NCBI GenBank assembly: GCA_964468745.1
Contig: CAYXVY010000140.1
Coordinates: forward strand, 1-64,000
Length of the DNA stretch: 64,000 nt
From: JACPRB01 sp964468745
Lineage (GTDB): Bacteria > Planctomycetota > MHYJ01 > JACPRB01
Direction: 5' to 3'
Part shown: piece after piece, positions 50,560-58,017 of the stretch
How positions within the stretch are numbered: the stretch's first letter is position 1
How the letters are laid out: every line of letters begins with the position of its first letter
Notes under the pieces: generated by a model
Databases searched by the model: none
The model's input: the letters and a program-made list of their open reading frames with translations, nothing else
What the model was told of the DNA's origin: nothing
Made by a program: the position numbers and the translations under genes

Positions 50560-52440
50560 GTGCTCGCGTTGCTCCCCGGCCTCACGTTCCTGGCGCTGCT
50601 GGCCGTCCTGCGCACCCGGGCGCCGCACGCGGACTGGAGGGACAGCTATCTGGCGGCCGCTGTACTGATCGGCGTCTACCTCACCGCCGCCACCGAAGTC
50701 CTGAGTGTCCTCCACGCCTTGCATGCGACGGCGCTGGTCTGCGTCTGGACCCTGCCGTGCGCCCTGCTCACCGTCTGGCTGATTCGCAAGCGCACCGATT
50801 GGTCGACTTCACTGCTGCCGCGGGGTTGCCGACGGGCTGAGTCGATGATCGTTCTTACGATTGTCGGTATCGTCGGCCTGATCGCAATGATCGCACCGCC
50901 GAACAACTGGGATTCGATGACCTACCACATGGCGCGAGTGGCGCACTGGAAGCAGAACGCGACAGTCGCCTTCTATCCCACGCACATCATGCGACAGCTG
51001 CATCCGCCGCCGGGATCGGAATACGCCCTGGCGCACGTCTTCATCCTCGGCGGGGATCGGTTTGTGAATTTGGTCCAGGGGTTCGCGTTCGCAGCCGCAG
51101 CTGTGGCGGCCAGTCGACTCGCCGACCATCTCGGCGCCCCTGCTCCTGCGCAGTGGCTCGCCGCGATGCTGGTGCTCACCACGCCGATGGCGATTCTGCA
51201 GGGATCGAGCACGCAGAATGACCTCGTGGCAGCCATGTGGGTGGCGATTTTCGTCACCTTCGGGACCCGGTGGCTGAGCGATCGCAGGTTCGTGTCCCTC
51301 ATGCTTGGCGCCGGAGCGCTCGGATTGGCGCTGCTGACGAAGGGCACGTCGTACGTCTTCGCGGCGCCGTTCGTGATCGGATTCGGAGCGGCGATCATCA
51401 GACATCGCGGGCTCCGGGCTTGGCGACCCCTTGTGGCCACTGTCGCGATCGTCGTGGCACTGAACGCAGGCCACTACGCGCGGAACGCCGGACTCTATGG
51501 TCATCCCCTCGGTCCGGCCACCGGCAGAGACGCGGACGAGAAAGTGAAGTACACGAACGACATCGTGACGCCACTGTCCGTGGCTTCGACCATCGTCCGC
51601 AACGTCGCGAGCCATTTCATGTCGACCCCCCTCCGGCCCGTGAATCGGCTCGCCCACGCTGTCACCGTCGCGCTTCATGAACGCACAGGGTGCGACGTCA
51701 GCGACCCCCGCACGACCTTCGGTCTCCCCTTCGCGATCCCCCGCTCGTGGAGGCACGAGGATTCGATCGGAAATCCACTGCATCTGTTGATCGGCGCCGT
51801 GGCGCTCGCCCTGTTCATCCGCCGGCGCCGGGAGATTCCCAACGCGCGAAATCTGGCCGCGTTCGTCGCGGCGTGCGCCGCGGCCGCGCTCCTGTTCTGC
51901 GTGCTGTTCCGATGGCAGATGTGGAGCACGCGCCTTCACCTCCCGCTATTCGTCCTGGGAAGCGCGTTCGCCGCCTCGGCGCTTCCGCCGGGCGCCACGC
52001 GCCTGCGCTTCGCGGTGCTGGCCGTCGTTCTCGTCGGAGCCGTGCCGTGCCTTGTTTACAACAAGAGCCGGCCCATCGTCGGCGAGGGTAGCATTCTCAC
52101 GACCCCGCGGACGGAGCTCTATTTCAGCAATCGCCGTGACCTGTATGCCCCCTATCAAGACGCCGCCGCCCGAGTCCGCGCCGCGGGGGTGACGGAGATC
52201 GGTCTCATCGCCGGATCGGACGACTGGGCGTATCCGCTGTTCGCGCTGCTCGGCCCGGGGGTGCGCATCGTGCACGTCGATGTGGAGAACGCCTCGCGCA
52301 CGCTGCCGGGGGCGCGCCTTCACGGTTCGCTCGACGTGATCGCATGTCTGGATCCCGCACGCACGTCCCAGCTCAGCACTGATCGCGACTACGCGCTCTG
52401 GGCCGCATTCGACCGCATATCGCTGTTCCGGAGGCGATGA
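50560..52440 (+). CDS. GT-C family membrane glycosyltransferase (GT39/RgtA-like)
   Basis: 626 aa with about twelve membrane helices. The first loop after the early helices reads PPNNWDSMTYHMARVAHWKQ, the Asp-containing acceptor/donor loop of ArnT/PMT-like GT-C enzymes, followed by YPTHIMRQLHPPPGSEYALA. Later: LLTKGTSYVFAAPFVIGFGA and a final soluble domain of about 110 residues. It would move a sugar from a polyprenyl-phosphate carrier to the glycan on the outer side of the inner membrane. Start GTG 50560 has both a -10 and a Shine-Dalgarno. It ends 8 bp before the convergent epimerase gene. Confidence 0.8.
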   Translation: MLALLPGLTFLALLAVLRTRAPHADWRDSYLAAAVLIGVYLTAATEVLSVLHALHATALVCVWTLPCALLTVWLIRKRTDWSTSLLPRGCRRAESMIVLTIVGIVGLIAMIAPPNNWDSMTYHMARVAHWKQNATVAFYPTHIMRQLHPPPGSEYALAHVFILGGDRFVNLVQGFAFAAAAVAASRLADHLGAPAPAQWLAAMLVLTTPMAILQGSSTQNDLVAAMWVAIFVTFGTRWLSDRRFVSLMLGAGALGLALLTKGTSYVFAAPFVIGFGAAIIRHRGLRAWRPLVATVAIVVALNAGHYARNAGLYGHPLGPATGRDADEKVKYTNDIVTPLSVASTIVRNVASHFMSTPLRPVNRLAHAVTVALHERTGCDVSDPRTTFGLPFAIPRSWRHEDSIGNPLHLLIGAVALALFIRRRREIPNARNLAAFVAACAAAALLFCVLFRWQMWSTRLHLPLFVLGSAFAASALPPGATRLRFAVLAVVLVGAVPCLVYNKSRPIVGEGSILTTPRTELYFSNRRDLYAPYQDAAARVRAAGVTEIGLIAGSDDWAYPLFALLGPGVRIVHVDVENASRTLPGARLHGSLDVIACLDPARTSQLSTDRDYALWAAFDRISLFRRR

Positions 52441-52448
52441 GCCGCGAA

Positions 52449-53279
52449 TCAGAGTTCGCTCTTCACGGCGTCGATCATGTCCGCGAGGGTGGCGCGCAGA
52501 TCGTGCCGAGGACGCCAGCCGGTCGCCCGGCGCAGCCGGGTCGCATCCCCCACCTGGACGTCCGCCGGCCGCAGACGACGGGGATCCTGGACGACCCGCA
52601 CGCTCCTGCCGGAGAGCCGGATGAGCGTGTCGAGAAGGTCGCCGATCCTCCAGCCGCGCCCGGAGGCGATGTTATACGTTTCGCCCCGCCGGCCGCGCTC
52701 GATGAGCAGCCGGTAGGCGGCAACGACGTCGCGCACGTCGAGGAAATCGCGAACCGAGTCGAGCTGGCCGACGCGCACGACGGGCCCGGTCACGACCTGC
52801 CGGGCGAACGACCCACACACGAACGATTCCTTCTGGCCCGGGCCGGTGTGGTTGAAGGGACGCGCGATCACCACATCGAGACGATCCTGGGCGCGCGCGA
52901 CCGCCTCCGCCATCACCTTGCTCCACGCGTACGGATTGCGAGGGTCGAGGGGATCCGTCTCGCGGATCGGGCGGCCGACGAGCCGGTAGATCTCGGCCGA
53001 GCTCACGATGAGGACGCGTCCGCCGAACCCCTCGAGCGCCTCCAGAAGACGCGCCGTGCCGAGCGTGTTGATCTCGAACGTCTCGTCCGGACTCAGGCGC
53101 GACTGACCGGGGTGCGACTTTGCGGCCAGATGGAAGACAGCGTCGCCCCGGAAGCCGCGCGCCCTGCGCGGATCGCGGATATCGCCCTGAAGGAGGGTGA
53201 CGCGCGAGCCCGCCTCGCGCAAGGCCGCGACGAGATGGCGTCCCACGAAGCCGTTGCCCCCCGTCACCAGCGCATGCAT
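52449..53279 (-). CDS. NAD(P)-dependent sugar epimerase/reductase (SDR, RMD-like)
   Basis: 276-aa extended SDR protein: nucleotide motif VTGGNGFVGRHLVAAL (GxxGxxG, residues 7-13), VFHLAAKSHPGQS, and the catalytic pair in NPYAWSKVMAEAV (YxxxK). The size and motifs fit GDP-4-keto-6-deoxymannose reductases or related epimerases, which use the product of Gmd, encoded just across the divergent gap. It may supply GDP-D-rhamnose or a related sugar in parallel with GDP-L-fucose; specificity is inference. ATG 53279 has a TACAGT box 10 nt upstream. Confidence 0.78.
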   Translation of the reverse strand: MHALVTGGNGFVGRHLVAALREAGSRVTLLQGDIRDPRRARGFRGDAVFHLAAKSHPGQSRLSPDETFEINTLGTARLLEALEGFGGRVLIVSSAEIYRLVGRPIRETDPLDPRNPYAWSKVMAEAVARAQDRLDVVIARPFNHTGPGQKESFVCGSFARQVVTGPVVRVGQLDSVRDFLDVRDVVAAYRLLIERGRRGETYNIASGRGWRIGDLLDTLIRLSGRSVRVVQDPRRLRPADVQVGDATRLRRATGWRPRHDLRATLADMIDAVKSEL

Positions 53280-53289
53280 GCGAAGCGGA

Positions 53290-53295
53290 ACTGTA
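53290..53295 (-). promoter_or_regulatory. -10 box (TACAGT) of the epimerase gene
   Basis: TACAGT on the minus strand ends 10 nt before ATG 53279. Confidence 0.45.
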
Positions 53296-53343
53296 GCACA
53301 CGCGGGCCGACAGTGTTCGCTTCAACCCGTGCACCTCGCGGGA

Positions 53344-53349
53344 TAGACT
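53344..53349 (+). promoter_or_regulatory. -10 box (TAGACT) of fcl
   Basis: TAGACT ends 9 nt before ATG 53359; a TTCAAC -35-like hexamer lies 17 bp upstream (53321-53326). Confidence 0.5.
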
Positions 53350-53358
53350 GACTGCCCC

Positions 53359-54339
53359 ATGGCCGAGATTCTGAAATTCGATGCGCGCATCTTCGTAACG
53401 GGACACTTGGGTCTCGTCGGCTCCGCCATCCTGCGCCGGCTGCAGCGCGAGGGGTTTTCGAATCTCCTGACCGCCACGCGGAAGGAGCTCGATCTTCGTG
53501 ATCAGCACGCAACCGAGACATGGTTCCGCAAGAACCGTCCGGAGTACGTCTTCCTCGTCGCCGGAACGGTCGGCGGCATTCACGCGAACTCGACGCGCCC
53601 CGCGACCTTCCTTTATGACAATCTGATGATTCACGCGACCGTCGTGCACGCCGCGCACCTGACGGACGTGAAAAAGCTCCTCTATCTCGGCAGCTCGTGC
53701 ATCTATCCGCGCAACGCGCCGCAGCCGATGCGCGAGGAGTATCTTCTGACCGGCCCCCTCGAGCCGACGAACGAGGGGTATGCCGTGGCCAAGATCGCCG
53801 GCATCAAGATGTGCCAGTTCTACCGCCAGCAGTACGGCCGCAACTTCATCTCCGCGATGCCGACGAACGTCTACGGACAGTTCGACAACTTCGACCTGCA
53901 GGACGCCCACGTCCTGCCCGCGCTGATCCGCAAGTTTCACGAGGCCGCGCGCGACACGTCGGGCCAGGTGACGATCTGGGGGTCCGGAACGCCGCGCCGC
54001 GAGTTCCTGCATGCCGATGACCTCGCCGAGGCATGCCTCTTTCTCATGCGCACGTATGAAGACGCCTCCCACGTGAACGTGGGGACCGGGATCGATCTGA
54101 CAATCCGCGAGCTGGCGGAGACAATCCGTCGCATCGTGTCGCCGAACGTAAAGCTGGTCTTCGACAGCACCAAGCCCGACGGCATGCCGCGCAAGCTGCT
54201 CGACGTCGGCCGCCTGCAAAAACTCGGATGGAGCGCGCGCATCGGGCTCGAGGACGGCGTCCGCGACACGTACGCGTGGTTCGCAAAGAACTACGACGCG
54301 GCGGTGGCGCGCCGGCGATCGCACGCCGCCGTTCCGTAG
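53359..54339 (+). CDS. fcl: GDP-L-fucose synthase
   Basis: The 326-aa protein converts GDP-4-keto-6-deoxy-D-mannose to GDP-L-fucose by epimerisation and NADPH reduction. Motifs: FVTGHLGLVGSAILRRL (GxxGxxG), LVAGTVGGIHANSTRPATFL, LLYLGSSCIYPRNAPQPM, the catalytic NEGYAVAKIAGIKMCQFY (YxxxK), and MPTNVYGQFDNFDLQDAHVL, all typical of Fcl/WcaG. The gene precedes gmd by 35 bp, so both steps from GDP-mannose are together. It points to fucose or a related 6-deoxyhexose in the glycan. A TAGACT box stands 9 nt before the ATG. Confidence 0.94.
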   Translation: MAEILKFDARIFVTGHLGLVGSAILRRLQREGFSNLLTATRKELDLRDQHATETWFRKNRPEYVFLVAGTVGGIHANSTRPATFLYDNLMIHATVVHAAHLTDVKKLLYLGSSCIYPRNAPQPMREEYLLTGPLEPTNEGYAVAKIAGIKMCQFYRQQYGRNFISAMPTNVYGQFDNFDLQDAHVLPALIRKFHEAARDTSGQVTIWGSGTPRREFLHADDLAEACLFLMRTYEDASHVNVGTGIDLTIRELAETIRRIVSPNVKLVFDSTKPDGMPRKLLDVGRLQKLGWSARIGLEDGVRDTYAWFAKNYDAAVARRRSHAAVP

Positions 54340-54359
54340 CGGAACTCGCGCGCGGGTGT

Positions 54360-54365
54360 TAGACT
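54360..54365 (+). promoter_or_regulatory. -10 box (TAGACT) of gmd, near-leaderless
   Basis: TAGACT ends 9 nt before GTG 54375. Suggests gmd has its own start site in addition to read-through from fcl. Confidence 0.45.
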
Positions 54366-54374
54366 TCGCCCCTC

Positions 54375-55340
54375 GTGAAACGGGCGCTGATCACCGGCAT
54401 CACCGGTCAGGACGGGTCGCACCTCGCCGACCTTCTCCTCGAGAAGGGGTACGAAGTGCACGGCATGGTGCGCCGCTCCAGCACGGAGAACTTCGAGCGC
54501 ATCGCGCATCTCACGCACCGGGTGACGCTGCACCAGGCCGACCTTCTCGACCAGCTCTCGATCATCGACATGATCCAGACTGTCCGGCCGAAGGAGGTGT
54601 ACAACCTCGCCGCGCAGTCGTTCGTTCCGATCTCGTGGGTCCAGCCGGTCCTCACCGCCGAGTACACGGCGCTGGGCGCCACCCGGGTCCTCGAGGCAAT
54701 CCGTCTGGTCGATCCCAAGATCCGCTTTTACCAGGCGTCGTCGAGCGAGATGTTCGGGAAAGTCCTCGAGACCCCGCAGAAGGAGTCGACGCCGTTCTAT
54801 CCGCGCAGCCCGTACGGCGTCGCCAAGTGCTACGCGCACTTCCTCACGGTGAACTACCGCGAGAGCTACAACCTGTTCGCGTGTTCGGGAATCCTGTTCA
54901 ACCACGAAGGTCCGCGGCGCGGCCGCGAGTTCGTCACCCGGAAGATCACACACGCGGTCGCCGAAATCAAGCTGGGCCGCCGCAAGAACCTGGCGCTCGG
55001 AAACCTCGATGCGCGCCGCGACTGGGGATTCGCGGGGGACTACGTCCGCGCCATGTGGCTGATGCTCCAGCTGAAGAAGCCCGACGATTTCGTCATCGCC
55101 ACGGGACGGTCCCACACCGTCCGCGAGTTCTGCGACATCGCCTTTGCGCACGCCGGGCTCGACTGGCGGAAGCACGTCGTCGTGGACCGCAAGCTCTACC
55201 GTCCCGCGGAGGTGCACACGCTCTGCGGCGACGCGTCCAAGGCGCGACGCAAGCTGGGCTGGAAGCCAGCGGTGGGGTTCGAAGCGCTCGTGCACATGAT
55301 GGTGGACGCGGATCTCGAGAGGCTGGGCCGCACGTCCTGA
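54375..55340 (+). CDS. gmd: GDP-mannose 4,6-dehydratase
   Basis: Makes GDP-4-keto-6-deoxy-D-mannose, the precursor of GDP-L-fucose and GDP-D-rhamnose. The 321-aa product is at the short end of the family (about 320-370). Motifs: ITGITGQDGSHLADLLLEKG (GxxGxxG), VHGMVRRSSTENFERI, NLAAQSFVPISW, catalytic YPRSPYGVAKCYAHFLTVNY (YxxxK), and LFNHEGPRRGREFVTRKITH. The GTG start gives the canonical KRALITGITGQDG beginning. It is next to fcl and a divergent RMD-like reductase, so the keto-sugar may feed two end products. It is followed directly by the convergent GT2 gene. Confidence 0.95.
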   Translation: MKRALITGITGQDGSHLADLLLEKGYEVHGMVRRSSTENFERIAHLTHRVTLHQADLLDQLSIIDMIQTVRPKEVYNLAAQSFVPISWVQPVLTAEYTALGATRVLEAIRLVDPKIRFYQASSSEMFGKVLETPQKESTPFYPRSPYGVAKCYAHFLTVNYRESYNLFACSGILFNHEGPRRGREFVTRKITHAVAEIKLGRRKNLALGNLDARRDWGFAGDYVRAMWLMLQLKKPDDFVIATGRSHTVREFCDIAFAHAGLDWRKHVVVDRKLYRPAEVHTLCGDASKARRKLGWKPAVGFEALVHMMVDADLERLGRTS

Positions 55341-56258
55341 TCACGGGGCGGACGGCGTCCCGGAGAACGATCGCCGCAGGCCGAGGGCGGCGAGCACGCG
55401 TCGCGACGCGCGCAGAAAGCTGCTGCGGACGAGCTCCAGCGCGCGCAGCGCGAGGTGCGCTACGGCGTGGAACATGTGGCGCGGCGGGCAGTAGCGCACG
55501 AAGGCGGCCACGACGGGCCGCCAGTAGTAGGGGGAGCGCTTGTGAAAGAGGAGGTCGTAGAGCCGGCGCACGTTTGTCGAGCTGGTCGTGTCGTTCCACA
55601 CGACGGCATCGAGATTCACGCACGCGTCGTATCCATGCTTGCGCGCGCGCAGGACGAGCTCGGAATCGGCGTGGTACTGGGGGAAGTTGACGGCGTCGTA
55701 CACTCCGATGCGACGGTAGCAGCGCGCCGGAACGAGCGTGCCGCACCCGGTGAGGATGTCCGTCGGAACCTCGCGGGCCGGGGAGGGCGCGGCGCCGTCG
55801 GAATGGGGCGTGGCGCGCATCTGGAAGATGTTTCCGTTGCGCCAGTCCATCCGGCCGCCGATCGTCCAGATCTGCTCCGGGTCGTCCATATAGTGGATAC
55901 GGCTCCCCACGATCGTGCGGCTGCGGCGCTCGGCCGTACCAACGAGGTGATCGAGGAAGTCGGGGCGCACGACGGAATCGTTGTTGATGGTCAGCACGTA
56001 GTCGAATCCGTTGCGAAGGGCGAAACGGACGCCGACGTTGGTGCCGCCGGCCCACCAGAGGTTGCCGCTCCCCGGAAGCACGGTTGCCTCCGGGAACTCC
56101 TTTCCCAGGATCTCGCGGGTGCCGTCGCTGGAGCGGTCGTCGACGATCACGATCCGGTAGTTGGAATAGCGAACGTTGCGGAACGATTCGAGGAAGCGCC
56201 GCGTCAGCCGGATCTTGTTGAAGACAGGGACGACGACGGCCACCGTGGGGGCGCTCAT
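55341..56258 (-). CDS. GT2 family glycosyltransferase
   Basis: 305-aa GT-A enzyme: VAVVVPVFNKIRLTRRFLES, IVIVDDRSSDGTREIL, the metal-binding YVLTINNDSVVRPDFLDHLV (about residues 90-109), DILTGCGTLVPARCYRRIGV and FPQYHADSELVLRARKHGYD. ATG 56258 overlaps the stop of the upstream GT4 gene (ATGA), so the two are coupled. The frame continues upstream to 56429 but that part overlaps the GT4 gene. Probably uses a sugar made by the adjacent nucleotide-sugar genes, possibly GDP-fucose, though GT2 enzymes more often use UDP- or dTDP-sugars. Confidence 0.85.
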   Translation of the reverse strand: MSAPTVAVVVPVFNKIRLTRRFLESFRNVRYSNYRIVIVDDRSSDGTREILGKEFPEATVLPGSGNLWWAGGTNVGVRFALRNGFDYVLTINNDSVVRPDFLDHLVGTAERRSRTIVGSRIHYMDDPEQIWTIGGRMDWRNGNIFQMRATPHSDGAAPSPAREVPTDILTGCGTLVPARCYRRIGVYDAVNFPQYHADSELVLRARKHGYDACVNLDAVVWNDTTSSTNVRRLYDLLFHKRSPYYWRPVVAAFVRYCPPRHMFHAVAHLALRALELVRSSFLRASRRVLAALGLRRSFSGTPSAP

Positions 56259-57544
56259 GGCGACGCTCCGCCGGCGGGCGGCACCAGGCTCAGGGCCGTG
56301 CGCAGGAAGTCCTCGCAGGATTCCTGCCAGGTGCACTGCCGGAAGGACGCGCCGCTGCCACGCTCCGCGGCTGGCGCCAAGAGCAAGTCGGCCAGCGTGG
56401 ACGCCGAATCGAGCGGGAAATACGTGCACGCCTCGCCCCCCACCTCGCGATGCACGGGCGTGTCGCTCGCGAGGACGCGCAGTCCGCGTCCCAGCGCCTC
56501 GGCGATCGGGAGTCCGTACCCTTCATGCGTGGACGGGAAGACGAGCCCGCGGGCATTCCCGTACGCGTAGGTCAGCTCGTCGTCGGTCGCATCGTTGATC
56601 ATGAACAACCGGTGGCCCAGCTCGCCGTGTCGCTGGATGCGATCCACGGTTTTCTGCGACAGCGGGTTGATCCGTCCCAGGATGCACAGTCGCGCGTCGC
56701 CGCCCTGCTTCCAGAGGGCGTCGAACGCGTCGAGAAGAAAGGCGTGATTCTTCCTCGGCTCGATGCTGCCGACGGCGATCCAAGGCTGCGGCGAGCTCTC
56801 GAAGACTTGGCGCAAGTCGGCACGGACGGCGGACGCCGACGCCGGATCCGCACGATCGAGGGTCGCGGCGAGTCGAAAGGCCTCGGCGCGGAGCGGCCTC
56901 GCGTCTCCCTGCGACTGCTCGCGGAGCCAGGCCCGAAGGTCGTCGCGCGTCCAGCGCGAGATCGTCAGGCAGAAATCGACGTTCGGCATGACGGCGTCGA
57001 ACCACTGGCGGTAGTCGGCGACGATGCCGGCGGGCAGCAGTTCCGGGGCGCGCAGCGGGATGAGATCGTAGAGGACGCATCCGACTGTCGCGCGCGAGGC
57101 GCGTAACGTGTCGAAGACGCTGTCGAAGGGGAGGTGCCACGAAATGTCGGCGAGAATGACGATGTCCTGCTGCGTCAGCACGAGCGTCGACTCGCGGTCC
57201 CCCGACCGGCTTCGCGTTTCGGCGCGCTTCAACGTGCGGATGACGGATCGCGCGACCCCGGAGGGCAGGACGGCGCGCAGCGTTCGTCCCGCGATCTCGC
57301 GCAGCCGCTGGCGCTTCGAGAGCGAGGGGGACGAAAGCGAAAGTCCGTCGATCGCGTGAAACGCGCCGTCGGAGAAGACGACGGGGCGGCAGTCGATCCC
57401 GAGCGAGCGGCCCACCTCGACGCAGTTGTTCGCGAGGCCGCGCATGACGCGCTGCACGCCCGTGTTCAATCCTGACGTGAAGCTGGCCGTGCACTCGATG
57501 AGGACGCGCCGCACGGACGGGGTCGCACCGGGGCGGAGCTGCAT
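56255..57544 (-). CDS. GT4 family glycosyltransferase
   Basis: 429-aa GT-B enzyme. Start region VLIECTASFTSGLNTGVQRV, then MPNVDFCLTISRWTRDDLRA, WIAVGSIEPRKNHAFLLDAF (about residues 235-254) and the donor block FPSTHEGYGLPIAEALGRGL. It is an intact relative of the broken gene at 11417. ATG 57544 is used because a TATAAG box with a TTGTCC -35 lies upstream; the TTG at 57583, which also opens the frame, is part of that -35. The next gene starts inside its stop codon. Likely a mannosyl- or rhamnosyl-type transferase, not certain. Confidence 0.85.
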   Translation of the reverse strand: MQLRPGATPSVRRVLIECTASFTSGLNTGVQRVMRGLANNCVEVGRSLGIDCRPVVFSDGAFHAIDGLSLSSPSLSKRQRLREIAGRTLRAVLPSGVARSVIRTLKRAETRSRSGDRESTLVLTQQDIVILADISWHLPFDSVFDTLRASRATVGCVLYDLIPLRAPELLPAGIVADYRQWFDAVMPNVDFCLTISRWTRDDLRAWLREQSQGDARPLRAEAFRLAATLDRADPASASAVRADLRQVFESSPQPWIAVGSIEPRKNHAFLLDAFDALWKQGGDARLCILGRINPLSQKTVDRIQRHGELGHRLFMINDATDDELTYAYGNARGLVFPSTHEGYGLPIAEALGRGLRVLASDTPVHREVGGEACTYFPLDSASTLADLLLAPAAERGSGASFRQCTWQESCEDFLRTALSLVPPAGGASP

Positions 57545-57553
57545 GGGCAGTCG

Positions 57554-57583
57554 CTTATACACCGAGACTCGCCGCGGGGACAA
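57554..57583 (-). promoter_or_regulatory. Promoter of the GT4/GT2 pair
   Basis: TTGTCC (57583-57578), 18-bp spacer, TATAAG (57559-57554), 9 nt to ATG 57544. Confidence 0.6.
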
Positions 57584-57621
57584 GTCGGGGCGGGTCGCGC
57601 GGAAGCCGCCGGTCGGAAGTC

Positions 57622-57650
57622 TTGCCGCACGTCCGTCGCGTCCCTATAAT
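57622..57650 (+). promoter_or_regulatory. Promoter of the zinc-ribbon gene
   Basis: TTGCCG (57622-57627), 17-bp spacer, perfect TATAAT (57645-57650), 13 nt to ATG 57664. Confidence 0.7.
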
Positions 57651-57663
57651 CGCCCCCGACGAC

Positions 57664-58017
57664 ATGCCCACATACGACTACGGGTGTGCCGCGTGCGGGC
57701 ACGTCTTCGAGGTGTTTGAGAAGATCAACGATGGAGGAACGAAGGCCTGTCTGAAGTGCGGCAAGAGGCGCGCCAAGCGGCGCATCGGCGCCGGCGCGGG
57801 CGTGATCTTCAAGGGAAGCGGCTTCTACGCCACCGACTCCAAGGAGTCCTCGAAGGCCCCCTCCACCGGCGGGGACAAGAAGAAGACGACGCGAAAGACG
57901 ACCGAGACCAAGACCGAAACAAAGACCGAGACTAAGCCCGAGACGAAGACCGAGGCCAAGTCCGAGGCAAAGACCGAGTCGAAACCCGAGAAAACAGAAA
58001 AGACGGAGAAACGATGA
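57664..58017 (+). CDS. FmdB-type zinc-ribbon protein with long KTET tail
   Basis: 117 aa. The first 40 residues are the FmdB/CxxC_CXXC_SSSS zinc ribbon: YDYGCAACGHVFEVFEKIND, then CLKCGKRRAKRR, two CxxC pairs. A glycine-rich piece (AGAGVIFKGSGFYATD) follows, normal for the family. The last 55 residues are a low-complexity Lys/Thr/Glu tract (repeats of TETK) that is probably disordered. ATG 57664 is set by the promoter; the TTG at 57622 is its -35. The stop overlaps the ATG of the next membrane protein gene (ATGA), a coupling that suggests a common task, unknown to me. Confidence 0.8.
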   Translation: MPTYDYGCAACGHVFEVFEKINDGGTKACLKCGKRRAKRRIGAGAGVIFKGSGFYATDSKESSKAPSTGGDKKKTTRKTTETKTETKTETKPETKTEAKSEAKTESKPEKTEKTEKR

